Source: Hyphomicrobiales bacterium
GTDB lineage: Bacteria; Pseudomonadota; Alphaproteobacteria; Rhizobiales; Rhizobiaceae
Length of the DNA: 64,000 nt
Direction of reading: 5' to 3'
Assembly: GCA_900465675.1 (NCBI GenBank)
Contig: UBJR01000009.1
Coordinates: forward strand, 124,001 to 188,000
The translations under genes were made by a program, and so were the position numbers. The notes beneath the pieces were generated by a model. The model was not told where the DNA came from and made no database searches. It worked only from the letters and a program-made list of their open reading frames with translations. Positions 17,268 through 26,746 of this stretch are shown one piece after another; the stretch's first letter is position 1; each line of letters begins with the position of its first letter.

Positions 17268-17645
17268 TCAGATCAGCGCCCGCATCAGCGCAAGACCGGC
17301 GACAACGGCGGCCATCGAGAGACCGACGCTGGCAGCGATATAGACACCGCCGAGCACGGCTTCACCACGCTCGAAAAGCGAAATTGCGTCCAGTGAAAAG
17401 GCTGAGAACGTCGTGAACCCGCCGAGGAAGCCGGTGACCAGCAAGAGCCGCAGCTCTACCGACGCATTGAAACGGCGGGCGATCATCTCGGCAAACACGC
17501 CGATGACGAAACATCCGGCAACGTTGACGATCAGCGTGCCCCACGGAAAGTTGGGACCCCACAGTCTGAGCGACCACTGGCCGACGAAATAACGCAGCAG
17601 AGAGCCGAGAGCGCCACCGGCGGCAACGAGAAAAGCCTGGAACAT
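17268..17645 (-). CDS. crcB: Fluoride channel CrcB (Fluc)
   Basis: 125 residues, four helices. Family motifs are GGALGSLLRY near the N-terminus, GTLIVNVAGCFVIG with the pore Asn, and GFLGGFTTFSAFS with the Phe-rich TTFS segment of the fluoride pathway. Works as an antiparallel dimer in the inner membrane. The upstream region contains no fluoride riboswitch that I can recognise. First gene of the crcB-rluC-HAD-ATP12 run. Confidence 0.95.
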   Translation of the reverse strand: MFQAFLVAAGGALGSLLRYFVGQWSLRLWGPNFPWGTLIVNVAGCFVIGVFAEMIARRFNASVELRLLLVTGFLGGFTTFSAFSLDAISLFERGEAVLGGVYIAASVGLSMAAVVAGLALMRALI

Positions 17646-17765
17646 GGCCCTGTTTAGCGCAGCAGAAGAGCATTTCCAATCGTTTCCCGGTAATTCCGGC
17701 AGATCGGTAAAATGCGAGTATTTTCCTTAGCCGGGAGCCAACGCCACACCGGTATCGTCGAAAGC

Positions 17766-18035
17766 ATGACACAGGTCGTGACCATATCGGCAAGCACTGC
17801 GGCTGCCGCCTTCGACTCGTTGCGGATCGCTCCGCGCGTTCCGGCAAGCATGGCCGCGAAGGATGCCCGCAGGATTGCCGAGCGCCAGCTGCGTGGCGTC
17901 GAAGCGGCCGACGAACATGAAGAAATGCCGAACATCATCCAGTCGACGGAAGTGGCGCTGGACCTGATGACCAAGGGCAACAAGCAGCCGCAGGCAGGCC
18001 TGCAGCACGCGCTTAAATCCTACGAAGACTTCTAA
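17766..18035 (+). CDS. Small protein of unknown function
   Basis: 89 residues from the ATG at 17766 (MTQVVTISASTAAAAF). It is polar, probably helical and cytoplasmic, with no Cys. No domain is recognised. Divergent from crcB, and ended by a strong terminator at 18056-18087, which supports it as a real single-gene transcript. The ribosome site is weak (GTCGAAAG). Confidence 0.65.
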   Translation: MTQVVTISASTAAAAFDSLRIAPRVPASMAAKDARRIAERQLRGVEAADEHEEMPNIIQSTEVALDLMTKGNKQPQAGLQHALKSYEDF

Positions 18036-18055
18036 CTTCTGTCCCCGGAAGGCAG

Positions 18056-18087
18056 AAAGGCCCGCGGTCTGTGACGCGGGCCTTTTT
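18056..18087 (+). terminator. Intrinsic terminator
   Basis: AAAGGCCCGCG (18056-18066) pairs with CGCGGGCCTTT (18075-18085) and ends in TTTTT. It sits between convergent genes. Confidence 0.9.
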
Positions 18088-18109
18088 GTTGATTGCCTTG
18101 ACGGGCGTG

Positions 18110-19096
18110 TTACTTGCCTTGCGCCGAGAGCACCTTCAGCGTCACATCGACCTTGCCCGCCTTTTCGAATGTCAGCGTCACCGGAACTGTGTCACCCTGC
18201 TTGAAGGGCGCAGTGACCTTCTGGAACATCAGATGCAGGGCGCCGGGCTCGAGCTTGACGGTTCCGCCCGCAGGAATGGCGATGCCACCCTTCAGCTCGC
18301 GCATCTTCATGACATTGTTCTCGGTCTTCATCTCGTGCATCTGCACCTCGCCGGCATTTGGCGACGTGATGGCGACAAGCGTATCATCGTTCTTGCCGTT
18401 GTTCTTGACCGTGAAGAAGCCACCGCCGACAGGTTGGCCCGGAAGCATCGCCTTGGCAAAGGCGCCGGATATTTCGAGATCGCCGATCTTCGCCTCGTCG
18501 CCCGCGGGCGCCGCCATGGCCATTCCGGCCATACCGCTCATGTCCATGCCCGCCATGTCGTCGTGGCCATGGCCGTGACCGCTGCCCTCGACCACCTTCA
18601 GCACCGGCGCCGGGCTCTTCAGCTTGTGCGGATCGCTGCCATCGGCGGCGATCTGATCCCAGGCCTCGACGGTATCGCCGCAGAGCTGGGTGACCGGGAA
18701 GGCCAGCGACGCCCCAGCCTCGATGCCCGATACCTTCCCCTGGATCACGAAGGTGTCGTAGAAATCGTCGGAGAGATTGCCGCCCTTCCAGCGGATCTCG
18801 ATCGCGCCCGACTTCACCGGCGTACCGTGATTGTCGTAGCTCCTCTTGTAGTCGCCCTTGATGACCTCGAGCTCCCAGCCGGCCTTCGGCTGCGGCTTGG
18901 CGAAGACAAAGCCTTCCGGCAGCTTCACCTGCACTTCATTCGTCGGCTTGCCGTCGCAGCCATGCGGGACCTGCAGCGTTGCCAGGATGGTGGCTTCCTG
19001 CGGCGCCTCGGCGTCGAGAAAGGTCACATGGGCGCTGGCGGCCGTCGCGGCAAAGGAAAGAGCAGCGGCAAGGCCAAGGGTTTGAACGGTTTTCAT
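18110..19096 (-). CDS. YcnI (DUF1775) - PCu(A)C copper chaperone fusion
   Basis: 328 residues from the ATG at 19096. A Sec signal peptide ends in AAASAHV, so the mature N-terminus is probably His, the copper ligand seen in YcnI proteins. DUF1775 spans ~22-165 (AHVTFLDAEAPQEAT, FVFAKPQPKAGWEL). A His/Met-rich linker (SGHGHGHDDMAGMDMSGM region, ~185-210) follows, and then a PCu(A)C domain (~215-325) with its HxnM motif (VQMHEMKTENNVMKMREL, LHLMFQ). The protein should bind and deliver copper in the periplasm, for instance to cytochrome oxidase. The DUF2946 gene lies directly upstream. Confidence 0.9.
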   Translation of the reverse strand: MKTVQTLGLAAALSFAATAASAHVTFLDAEAPQEATILATLQVPHGCDGKPTNEVQVKLPEGFVFAKPQPKAGWELEVIKGDYKRSYDNHGTPVKSGAIEIRWKGGNLSDDFYDTFVIQGKVSGIEAGASLAFPVTQLCGDTVEAWDQIAADGSDPHKLKSPAPVLKVVEGSGHGHGHDDMAGMDMSGMAGMAMAAPAGDEAKIGDLEISGAFAKAMLPGQPVGGGFFTVKNNGKNDDTLVAITSPNAGEVQMHEMKTENNVMKMRELKGGIAIPAGGTVKLEPGALHLMFQKVTAPFKQGDTVPVTLTFEKAGKVDVTLKVLSAQGK

Positions 19097-19172
19097 CTGA
19101 TGTCTCCTCGCCGTCATCCGCATCGTCTTGGCGGTCTCCGGCATCATATTGCATTTCGGTTCGGGTTGGAGA

Positions 19173-19553
19173 TCAGGCCAGAACCGGTGGCCCCCGCGAT
19201 TTCGGCTGCGTCACGGCGCGAAGCGACAGGGCCGCGATGTCGCTCGTCAGGCCGTTCTCGAACGAGGCAAAATCGAGCTTCAGCCATGCGGCAGCATCCG
19301 GCGCGGGCAGGATCACCGAGACAGCGAGGCGGCAGACGTCGCAATTCGGCCCCATCGGAATCCGCTTGCCTTCGTCATCCTTGACGGTGACGCAGAGCGA
19401 GGCGAAGGAACCGTCAGGCAGGGTATATTCGGCAGCGTTGTAAAGCGGGTCGGCGCCGAGTTGCGGCAGCTGGTGCCCAAGGCCGAGCAAAAGCAGGCTC
19501 AGCGCGCAGATCATGCGCGTCAGCATCCCGGCTTTCCGGCTCCGTGCAGTCAT
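19173..19553 (-). CDS. DUF2946-like membrane or secreted protein
   Basis: 126 residues. An N-terminal hydrophobic segment (~10-28) acts as a signal or anchor. A CDVCRLA motif around residue 75 gives a CxxC pair. The C-terminus ends in QPKSRGPP, typical of DUF2946-like proteins. These are frequently next to copper genes, as here: the YcnI-PCuAC gene is 76 bases downstream. A role in copper handling is inferred from context only. Confidence 0.7.
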   Translation of the reverse strand: MTARSRKAGMLTRMICALSLLLLGLGHQLPQLGADPLYNAAEYTLPDGSFASLCVTVKDDEGKRIPMGPNCDVCRLAVSVILPAPDAAAWLKLDFASFENGLTSDIAALSLRAVTQPKSRGPPVLA

Positions 19554-19719
19554 CCAATCCCCTCACCGCTGCTGTCGCGATTAATCACTTTATTGGCGAA
19601 AAGCAAAAGCCGATTTGCCGCAGAATGCAATTCGCGCCGGGGCGGCGCGACAAAAATTTGCTCGGTGGCGACATTCCCCTCTTGCCAAGCACCCGTTCCG
19701 CCCGATAATTGCCGCAACC

Positions 19720-19880
19720 TTGTTGGGAGAAGCTGGTTTGCAAGAACCAGTGCCGAAGGAGCAACCGCCCCGGAAACTCTCAGGCAAAAGGACCACAAGG
19801 GGCAGACGGAACTCTGGAGAGAGGCGTTCTCGAAACGCTCGCCGAAGGGATAACAATCTCAGGCGCAAGGACAGAGGGGG
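19720..19880 (+). ncRNA. Tandem glycine riboswitch
   Basis: Two consecutive glycine aptamers. The conserved core appears twice: GCCGAAGG at 19752-19759 with TCTCAGGC then AAAAGGACC at 19778-19794, and GCCGAAGG at 19841-19848 with ATCTCAGGC then GCAAGGACAG at 19856-19874. The linker and the second P1 (CTCTGGAGAG) lie between. It precedes gcvT, the classic target. GGGCTC (19878-19883) can pair with GAGCCC (19913-19918) around an inner AGGCG/CGCCT hairpin, a candidate expression platform; there is no U-tract. The remaining gap 19554-19719 holds no gene I can support. Confidence 0.95.
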
Positions 19881-19955
19881 CTCGATAACGAGGCGTAACT
19901 GCGCCTTCATTTGAGCCCGCGCATGGACTTCCACGCGCAACGACCGGAGGCGTCA

Positions 19956-21092
19956 TTGGACGATACTGCTGCCCTCAAGAAAACCCCGCTTCATGCGCTG
20001 CATCTGTCGCTCGGCGCCCGCATGGTTCCTTTCGCAGGCTACGACATGCCGGTGCAATATCCGGCCGGCGTCATGAAGGAACATCTGCAGACCCGCCAGG
20101 CTGCCGGCGTCTTCGACGTTTCGCATATGGGCCAGGTCATCGTGAAGGCGAAGACCGGCAAGTATGAGGATGCAGCCCTCGCGCTCGAAAGCCTCGTACC
20201 CGTGGACATTCTCGGTCTCGCCGAGGGACGCCAGCGCTATGGCTTCTTCACCGACGACAATGGCGGCATCCTCGACGATTTGATGATCACCCATCTCGAC
20301 GACCACCTGTTCGTCGTCGTCAACGCCGCCTGCAAGGACGAAGACGTCGCGCATATGCAGAAACATATCGGCGACCGCTGCGACATCACCGTGCTCGACC
20401 GCGCGCTCGTTGCGCTGCAGGGACCGCGCGCCGTCGATGTGCTCGCCGAACTCTGGGCCGATGTCGCCGCCATGAAATTCATGGACGTGCGCCACTGCCG
20501 CCTGCACGACGTTTCCTGTCTCGTCTCCCGTTCGGGCTATTCCGGCGAGGACGGCTTCGAAATCTCCATTCCCGCCGACAAGGCCGAGGATGTCACCAAG
20601 CGGTTGCTTGAGCATCCCGATGTCGAGGCAATCGGCCTCGGCGCCCGTGACTCGCTCCGCCTCGAGGCCGGTCTCTGCCTTTATGGCAACGACATCGACA
20701 CGACGACGACGCCTGTCGAAGCGGCCTTGGAATGGGGCATGCAGAAGGCCCGCAAGACCGGTGGCGCCCGCGCCGGCGGTTTCCCGGGTTCTGCCCGCAT
20801 TCTCTCCGAACTCAACAACGGCGCCACACGCCGCCGCGTTGGCTTGAAGCCCGAGGGCAAGGCGCCGGTGCGCGGCCATGCCAAGCTCTACGCCGATGCA
20901 GAAGGCAAGACCGAGATCGGTGAAGTCACGTCCGGTGGCTTTGGCCCGAGCGTCGAGGGACCCGTTGCCATGGGCTACGTGCCCGTCTCGCACGCGGCTG
21001 CCGGAACCGAAATCTACGCTGAAGTGCGCGGCAAGTATCTGCCGATCACCGTCAGCGCCCTGCCCTTCATCACGCCGACCTACAAACGCTGA
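19956..21092 (+). CDS. gcvT: Aminomethyltransferase (glycine cleavage T protein)
   Basis: 378 residues from a TTG at 19956, chosen because GGAGG lies five bases upstream and it gives MDDTAALKKTPLHALH, the usual family start. An ATG at 19923 has no ribosome site. GcvT takes the aminomethyl group from lipoylated GcvH and passes the one-carbon unit to tetrahydrofolate, releasing ammonia. Folate-binding motifs MVPFAGYDMPVQY and FDVSHMGQ, and GYSGEDGFEIS, are present. Operon with gcvH and gcvP under the glycine riboswitch. Confidence 0.95.
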   Translation: MDDTAALKKTPLHALHLSLGARMVPFAGYDMPVQYPAGVMKEHLQTRQAAGVFDVSHMGQVIVKAKTGKYEDAALALESLVPVDILGLAEGRQRYGFFTDDNGGILDDLMITHLDDHLFVVVNAACKDEDVAHMQKHIGDRCDITVLDRALVALQGPRAVDVLAELWADVAAMKFMDVRHCRLHDVSCLVSRSGYSGEDGFEISIPADKAEDVTKRLLEHPDVEAIGLGARDSLRLEAGLCLYGNDIDTTTTPVEAALEWGMQKARKTGGARAGGFPGSARILSELNNGATRRRVGLKPEGKAPVRGHAKLYADAEGKTEIGEVTSGGFGPSVEGPVAMGYVPVSHAAAGTEIYAEVRGKYLPITVSALPFITPTYKR

Positions 21093-21116
21093 ACCTTTTC
21101 AAGAGAGGACCTTTCC

Positions 21117-21479
21117 ATGCTGAAATTTACCGAAGAACACGAATGGCTGAAGATCGAAGGCGGCGTTGCAACGGTTGGCATCACCAATTACGCGGTCGAC
21201 CAGCTCGGCGACCTGGTTTTCGTCGAACTGCCTGAAGTCGGCGCAAGCTTTGGCAAGAATGACAATGCCGCGACCGTCGAATCCGTGAAGGCTGCTTCCG
21301 ACGTCTATTGTCCGCTTGATGGCGAAATCACCGAAGTGAACCCGGCCATCGTTGCCGATCCGTCGCTGGTCAATTCCGATCCGCAGGGTGCCGGCTGGTT
21401 CTTCAAGCTGAAGCTTGCCAATGCCGCTGACGCCGATGGCCTGCTCGACGAGGCGGCCTACAAGGAGCTCACCGCGTAA
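21117..21479 (+). CDS. gcvH: Glycine cleavage H protein
   Basis: 120 residues. Carrier protein that holds the aminomethyl intermediate on lipoylated Lys58 in [13 protein letters not shown]. The fold-defining [19 protein letters not shown] and GEITEVN are intact. Lipoylation would start with LipB, encoded at 2317. ATG with AGAGAGGA upstream. The stop overlaps the gcvP ATG. Confidence 0.97.
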   Translation: MLKFTEEHEWLKIEGGVATVGITNYAVDQLGDLVFVELPEVGASFGKNDNAATVESVKAASDVYCPLDGEITEVNPAIVADPSLVNSDPQGAGWFFKLKLANAADADGLLDEAAYKELTA

Positions 21480-24343
21480 TGACGACGCCGACGGAATTCC
21501 AGTTTACCGACTACCAGCCCTATGACTTCGCAAACCGCCGTCATATCGGACCGTCTCCGGCCGAAATGACCGATATGCTGAAGGTCATCGGCTATAACAG
21601 CCTTGACGGGCTGATCGATGCGACCGTGCCGCCCTCCATCCGCCAGAAGGCGCCGCTCGCCTGGGGCGCGCCGATGACGGAACGCGAGGCGCTCGACAAG
21701 CTGCGCGAGACCGCCAACAAGAACAAGGTTCTGACCTCGCTGATCGGCCAAGGCTATTACGGCACGATCACGCCGCCGGTCATCCAGCGCAACATCCTCG
21801 AAAACCCCGCCTGGTACACGGCCTACACGCCCTACCAGCCGGAAATTTCGCAGGGCCGCCTTGAAGCGCTTCTGAACTACCAGACGATGATCTGTGACCT
21901 GACAGGTCTCGACGTCGCCAACGCATCGCTGCTCGACGAAGCGACGGCTGCTGCCGAAGGCATGGCGATGGCCGAGCGCGTCTCGAAGTCGAAGGCCAAG
22001 GCCTTCTTCGTCGATGCCGCCTGCCATCCGCAGACGATCGAGCTGATCAAGACTCGCGCCGAGCCGCTCGGCTGGAGCGTTATTGTCGGCAACCCGTTCA
22101 CTGATCTCGACCCCGTCGATGTCTTCGGCGCAATCTTCCAGTATCCGGGCACCCATGGCCACGTCCATGATTTCACCGGCCTGATTTCCCGCCTGCACCA
22201 GACCGGCGCCATCGCCGTCGTTGCCGCCGATATCCTGGCGCTCACGCTGCTCAAGTCTCCGGGCGAAATGGGCGCCGATATTGCCATCGGCAATTCGCAG
22301 CGCTTCGGCGTTCCGGTCGGTTACGGCGGTCCGCATGCGGCCTATATGTCGGTCAAGGACGCACACAAGCGTTCGATGCCCGGCCGCCTCGTCGGCGTCT
22401 CCGTCGACGCCCGCGGCAACCGCGCCTACCGCCTGTCGCTGCAGACCCGCGAACAGCATATCCGCCGCGAAAAGGCGACGTCGAACATCTGCACCGCGCA
22501 AGTGCTGCTCGCCGTCATGGCCTCGATGTATGCCGTCTTCCACGGCCCCAAGGGCATCAAGGCGATCGCCCAGCAGGTCCACCAGAAGGCCGTGCTGATG
22601 GCCAAGGGTCTCGAGAAGCTCGGCTACACGATCGAGCCCGAAACCTTCTTCGACACGATCACCGTCGATGTCGGCCACATGCAGGGTGTCATCCTGCGCT
22701 CGGCTGTTGCCGAGGGTGTGAACCTGCGCAAGGTCGGCGCCACCAAGATCGGCATGAGCCTTGACGAGCGCACCCGCCCGGCAACGCTGGAAGCCGTCTG
22801 GCGCGCCTTCGGCGGCAACTTTGCCGTTGCCGAATTCGAGCCGAGCTATCGCCTGCCGAAGGGTCTCGCCCGCACCAGCGAATACCTGACGCATCCCATC
22901 TTCCACATGAACCGCGCCGAAAGCGAGATGACCCGCTATATCCGCCGGCTCTCCGACCGCGATCTGGCGCTCGACCGCTCGATGATCCCGCTCGGCTCCT
23001 GCACGATGAAGCTGAACGCCACGGCGGAAATGCTGCCGATCACCTGGCCGGAATTCTCGGATATCCATCCTTATGTCCCGGCGGACCAGGCGCTTGGCTA
23101 TCGCGAGATGATCGACGACCTGATCGAAAAGCTCTGCGCCGTCACCGGCTATGACGCCTTCTCGATGCAGCCGAACTCCGGTGCCCAGGGCGAATATGCG
23201 GGCCTGCTGACGATCCGCAACTACCATATCGCCAATGGCAATGGTCACCGCGACGTCTGCCTGATCCCGACTTCGGCGCATGGCACCAACCCGGCTTCGG
23301 CCCAGATGGTCGGCATGAAGGTCGTGGTCGTCAAGGTTCGCGAAAACGGCGATATCGACCTCGACGATTTCCGCGCCAAGGCCGAGCAGCATTCGGAAAA
23401 CCTCTCCTGCTGCATGATCACCTATCCCTCGACGCATGGCGTATTCGAGGAAACGGTGAAGGAAATCTGCGACCTCGTGCACAAGCACGGCGGCCAGGTC
23501 TATCTCGACGGCGCCAACATGAACGCCATGGTCGGCCTGTCCCGCCCAGGTGACATCGGCTCCGACGTCTCGCACCTCAACCTGCACAAGACCTTCTGCA
23601 TTCCCCATGGCGGCGGCGGTCCCGGCATGGGCCCGATTGGCGTCAAGTCGCATCTGGCGCCCTTCCTTCCGGGTCACCCGGAAAGCGACGGCCGCCCGGG
23701 CGCGGTCTCCGCGGCAGCTTTCGGTTCGGCATCGATCCTGCCGATCTCCTGGAGCTACTGCCTCATGATGGGGGGCGAAGGCCTGACGCAGGCAACCAAG
23801 GTGGCGATCCTCAACGCCAACTACATCGCAGCCCGGCTGAAGGGCGCTTACGACGTGCTCTACAAGTCCGAAGCCGGCCGCGTGGCGCATGAGTGCATCA
23901 TCGACACCCGCCCGCTGGTCGACAGCTGCGGCGTGACGGTCGACGATGTCGCCAAGCGCCTGATCGACTGCGGCTTCCACGCCCCGACCATGAGCTGGCC
24001 GGTTGCCGGCACGCTGATGATCGAGCCGACGGAATCGGAAACCAAGGCCGAACTCGACCGCTTCTGCGAAGCCATGCTGGCGATCCGCCAGGAAGCCCGC
24101 GATATCGAGGAAGGCCGTTCCGACAAGGCGAACAACCCGCTGAAGAACGCCCCGCACACGGTCGAAGACCTGGTCGGCGAATGGGATCGCCCCTATTCGC
24201 GCGAACAGGCCTGCTTCCCGCCCGGCGCCTTCCGCGTCGACAAATACTGGTCACCGGTCAACCGCGTCGACAACGTCTTCGGCGACCGCAACCTGATCTG
24301 CACCTGCCCGCCGCTCGAAGACTACGCCGAAGCGGCCGAATAA
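21479..24343 (+). CDS. gcvP: Glycine dehydrogenase (decarboxylating), P protein
   Basis: 954 residues, a full-length fused P protein with both halves (homologues of GcvPA and GcvPB). PLP is bound by Lys704 in [17 protein letters not shown]. Other motifs are RHIGPS near the N-terminus, GQGYYGT, and GSCTMKLNA at the start of the second half. It decarboxylates glycine and loads the aminomethyl group on GcvH. Its ATG overlaps the gcvH stop by one base. Ends in a terminator at 24361. Confidence 0.98.
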   Translation: MTTPTEFQFTDYQPYDFANRRHIGPSPAEMTDMLKVIGYNSLDGLIDATVPPSIRQKAPLAWGAPMTEREALDKLRETANKNKVLTSLIGQGYYGTITPPVIQRNILENPAWYTAYTPYQPEISQGRLEALLNYQTMICDLTGLDVANASLLDEATAAAEGMAMAERVSKSKAKAFFVDAACHPQTIELIKTRAEPLGWSVIVGNPFTDLDPVDVFGAIFQYPGTHGHVHDFTGLISRLHQTGAIAVVAADILALTLLKSPGEMGADIAIGNSQRFGVPVGYGGPHAAYMSVKDAHKRSMPGRLVGVSVDARGNRAYRLSLQTREQHIRREKATSNICTAQVLLAVMASMYAVFHGPKGIKAIAQQVHQKAVLMAKGLEKLGYTIEPETFFDTITVDVGHMQGVILRSAVAEGVNLRKVGATKIGMSLDERTRPATLEAVWRAFGGNFAVAEFEPSYRLPKGLARTSEYLTHPIFHMNRAESEMTRYIRRLSDRDLALDRSMIPLGSCTMKLNATAEMLPITWPEFSDIHPYVPADQALGYREMIDDLIEKLCAVTGYDAFSMQPNSGAQGEYAGLLTIRNYHIANGNGHRDVCLIPTSAHGTNPASAQMVGMKVVVVKVRENGDIDLDDFRAKAEQHSENLSCCMITYPSTHGVFEETVKEICDLVHKHGGQVYLDGANMNAMVGLSRPGDIGSDVSHLNLHKTFCIPHGGGGPGMGPIGVKSHLAPFLPGHPESDGRPGAVSAAAFGSASILPISWSYCLMMGGEGLTQATKVAILNANYIAARLKGAYDVLYKSEAGRVAHECIIDTRPLVDSCGVTVDDVAKRLIDCGFHAPTMSWPVAGTLMIEPTESETKAELDRFCEAMLAIRQEARDIEEGRSDKANNPLKNAPHTVEDLVGEWDRPYSREQACFPPGAFRVDKYWSPVNRVDNVFGDRNLICTCPPLEDYAEAAE

Positions 24344-24360
24344 GGTCTGAACAACTGGAG

Positions 24361-24389
24361 CGCCCGGCTTGGTCCGGGCGTTTTCTTTT
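24361..24389 (+). terminator. Terminator of the gcv operon
   Basis: CGCCCGG (24361-24367) pairs with CCGGGCG (24374-24380), followed by TTTTCTTTTC, 17 bases past the gcvP stop. Confidence 0.9.
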
Positions 24390-24462
24390 CTTGAAAGCTT
24401 GTGAGCAGCCCGAGTGAAAGCTAAGGGTCTCCCACTTTCAGGCAATCACAGGTGACACCGCC

Positions 24463-24732
24463 ATGGCAAAATCCGACGACGATCTCACGCAGGTGCCTTG
24501 GGCTAAACCCGTGCAGCTCGCGCTTGAAGAGCCAGGCGTCTACGTAACAATCAACACGACACAGGCCGCCTCCTGGGCGATGATCGAGGACTGGCCGACG
24601 GAAGACGGCCCGGCGCTCGACAAGGCGTTGCTGATCTGCGCCGATGTCATCAAGGGAAAGCGGACCAACGAGGACGCCCGGCAGGCATTCATAGCCGCGG
24701 CTGTGGAAGCAGGCATCGATATCCAGAAGTGA
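24463..24732 (+). CDS. DUF982 protein
   Basis: 89 residues. Matches the short DUF982 family, abundant in rhizobia, with conserved WAMIEDWP, KALLICADVIKGKR, and ARQAFIAAAVEAGI. Function unknown. No signal peptide. It is a single gene after the gcv terminator and convergent with the methyltransferase. Confidence 0.85.
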   Translation: MAKSDDDLTQVPWAKPVQLALEEPGVYVTINTTQAASWAMIEDWPTEDGPALDKALLICADVIKGKRTNEDARQAFIAAAVEAGIDIQK

Positions 24733-24739
24733 ACTACGC

Positions 24740-25540
24740 TCAGGGCACCCTGCCGCGGCAGACCCAGGCGATGTTGGCAAAGGAACGCGGGCCGTCGGGC
24801 CGCCCGGCTTCATAGGCATCACGTACTGCCGCATCGGCCTGCGCCCTCTCCGCGCCGCCGAGCTTGCCCATGAATGCGCCGAGCGGCCCTTCCCCCGCGG
24901 CAATCGGTTTCCAGTAGTCCTCGAAAGTCTCGTAATCCATGCGGACAAGCAGCTGCGTCTCCTGGACATCGAAAAGACCGCTATCGATGAAGGCCTGCTT
25001 CATCTCGCCGGGTTGCATCATCGGCTGAAAGCAATAGCGGGCGCGCAACTGCCGCCCGCCTTCACTGAGCGCCGCCACGGTATCGATCATCATCCGCATG
25101 CCCGGCATGCCGCCGAGATGATCCCAGACCGCCGCCGCAACCACGCCACCCGGGCGCACGACCCGCCGCATTTCGGAAATTGCCTTCGGCGCTTCCGGAA
25201 CGAAATGCAGCACGAGCAGGGCCAGCGCCCGGTCGAAACTCTTCGCCTCGAAAGGCAGCGCACAGGCATCCGCCTGCCGCACCGTAATGCGCGGATCGTT
25301 GTTGTGACGGATCACCTCGTCGATGAATATCTGCGAAAAGTCGATTGCCTCGATCGCGCCGACATTAACGGTTTCTAACAGCGAGAAGGTAAGGCTTCCT
25401 GTGCCGCAGCCGACATCGAGCACCCGATCGCCATCCTCGACACCTGAAAACGCAATGAATGACGGCGCGAGCTTGCGGCTCCAGCGGCCCATCAGCTGCT
25501 CGTATCCATCCGCCTTGTGAACATTGAAGCTTGAAGACAT
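24740..25540 (-). CDS. Class I SAM-dependent methyltransferase
   Basis: 266 residues from the ATG at 25540 with GGAGG upstream. SAM-binding motif I is VLDVGCGTGSLT (~42-53), the acidic residue at the end of strand 2 is in IEAIDFS, the RQADACALPF region is motif II, and LALLVLHFVPEAPKAISEMRRVVRPGG is split across motif III. It belongs to the UbiE-like methyltransferase 11 clan. Substrate unknown. It is a lone gene. Confidence 0.88.
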   Translation of the reverse strand: MSSSFNVHKADGYEQLMGRWSRKLAPSFIAFSGVEDGDRVLDVGCGTGSLTFSLLETVNVGAIEAIDFSQIFIDEVIRHNNDPRITVRQADACALPFEAKSFDRALALLVLHFVPEAPKAISEMRRVVRPGGVVAAAVWDHLGGMPGMRMMIDTVAALSEGGRQLRARYCFQPMMQPGEMKQAFIDSGLFDVQETQLLVRMDYETFEDYWKPIAAGEGPLGAFMGKLGGAERAQADAAVRDAYEAGRPDGPRSFANIAWVCRGRVP

Positions 25541-25742
25541 CGCCGCCTCCACCATCAGGCCGCATCGTACTCCCCGGTCGCAACGACGCCAAGTGCGGAC
25601 CGCTCAGCCAGCATTCACGACCTGCACCAGTTCGACACAGATCGTGCATCCAGCTGCGGCCACCGTTAACGAAACGCGTTCAGCATTCACTAAGCTCCGG
25701 CTGCTATAGGACAGTGACGGGACGCGTGGGGAATACCGGCCG

Positions 25743-26018
25743 ATGAACATCTCAAGCATCATGAATACTGCATCGTCGGGCATGCGGGCGCAGACCAACC
25801 GCTTCGCCGCCGCTGCCAACAATGTCGCGAACTTGAGCACCCCGGGCTACAGCCGTGTCGACCCCGCAACGCTCACCACGGATGAAGGCCAGCCGGCCGA
25901 TCTCGCCTCCGAGATGACCGACATGATGCAGGCGACGCAGGCTTACAAGGCAAACGCCGTGGTTTTCGAAACCGGAGCCGACATCTGGCAGTGGCTGGCC
26001 ACCATCAAGCGCGACTGA
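25743..26018 (+). CDS. Miniature flagellar rod-like protein (FlgB/FlgC type)
   Basis: 91 residues. The N-terminus has the flagellar rod signature (ALxxASSGM type, here MNTASSGMRAQTNRFAAAAN, then NVANLSTPGYSR). The C-terminus has the FlgC/FlgG-type helix (TDMMQATQAYKANAVVFETG). The middle domain of true rod proteins is absent: FlgC is normally about 135-140 residues. No other flagellar gene is in the window. It may be a diverged paralogue used outside the flagellum, or an accessory rod subunit. Confidence 0.8.
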   Translation: MNISSIMNTASSGMRAQTNRFAAAANNVANLSTPGYSRVDPATLTTDEGQPADLASEMTDMMQATQAYKANAVVFETGADIWQWLATIKRD

Positions 26019-26019
26019 A

Positions 26020-26655
26020 TTACCCGAGAAGATTGATCGCGGCATAGCCAAGCACGGCAATGCCAAAGCCAATGATCAGCCAGCCGGAAATGCGGCGGAT
26101 CAGCAGCGTCACGTCGCTGGAAATCCTGTCTCTGGCGAGATTGACCGCCGCACTCAGCGCCACCCACCACGCCATCGCCCCGAAGAAGACGCCGATGACG
26201 ATCGCTGCCGTCTCCGTGACCGTATTGCCGTCAACAAGCCCGAGGCCCGCGAACAACCCGCCGAAGGATAGCAGCGCCCCCGGATTGGAGATTGCCAGCA
26301 GAAAGGTCGAGGCGATCAGACGGAAGAGATTACCGGCGCCCACTTCCCGCGCTGTAGCCGGCGGCGTCACCAGGTCGCGGATGCCGAGGAAGAGAAGCAG
26401 CACGCCGCCGACGGCAGCGATCATCAGCGAATAGGTATCGACGACGTCGGAGACCATCGCGAGACCCGCAGCGGCAACCAGCGCGTAGATGGAATCTCCG
26501 AGTGCCGCCCCGATGCCGATCGCAGCCCCCGATGCAAAGCCGCGGTTCAGGCTGCGGTCGATGCAAAGCGTCGCGATCGGGCCTGGCGGTATCGTGATCA
26601 CGAGACCGAGCAGAGCGCCTTTGGCAAAGAGCAGAAGCAGCGTTTCGATGATCAT
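26020..26655 (-). CDS. LysE family translocator
   Basis: 211 residues, about six helices. The N-terminal LysE/RhtB motif ITIPPGPIATLCIDRSL is clear, as are GAALGDSIYALVAA and SNPGALLSFGGL. The family exports amino acids or related solutes. Substrate unknown. It is convergent with the rod-like gene, the two stops being one base apart. Confidence 0.92.
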   Translation of the reverse strand: MIIETLLLLFAKGALLGLVITIPPGPIATLCIDRSLNRGFASGAAIGIGAALGDSIYALVAAAGLAMVSDVVDTYSLMIAAVGGVLLLFLGIRDLVTPPATAREVGAGNLFRLIASTFLLAISNPGALLSFGGLFAGLGLVDGNTVTETAAIVIGVFFGAMAWWVALSAAVNLARDRISSDVTLLIRRISGWLIIGFGIAVLGYAAINLLG

Positions 26656-26695
26656 GCCTGAGAGATGTTACGCCGCCGCGATCGGACAACTGCAA

Positions 26696-26721
26696 AACAA
26701 AAAGCCGCCATCGCTGGCGGC
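26696..26721 (-). terminator. Terminator of the suf operon
   Basis: On the minus strand GCCGCCA-GCGA-TGGCGGC (26704-26721) is followed by a T-rich tract (plus strand AACAAAAA). It lies just after the sufA stop. Confidence 0.8.
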
Positions 26722-26746
26722 CTGTCGGTGGCCATGAGACCGCGCA

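Noticed and set aside
17646..17765. Fluoride riboswitch before crcB
   Set aside because: The conserved GATG and pseudoknot elements of the crcB motif are not visible in this 120-base region on the minus strand.
18071..19384. 437-codon frame opposite the YcnI-PCuAC gene
   Set aside because: It is mirrored coding sequence; the minus-strand gene has signal peptide and copper motifs.
21458..24157. 899-codon open frame antisense to gcvP
   Set aside because: Its translation is rich in Arg, Asp, Gly and Val with no domain, and it lies wholly opposite a full-length GcvP. Long antisense frames are expected in GC-rich coding DNA.
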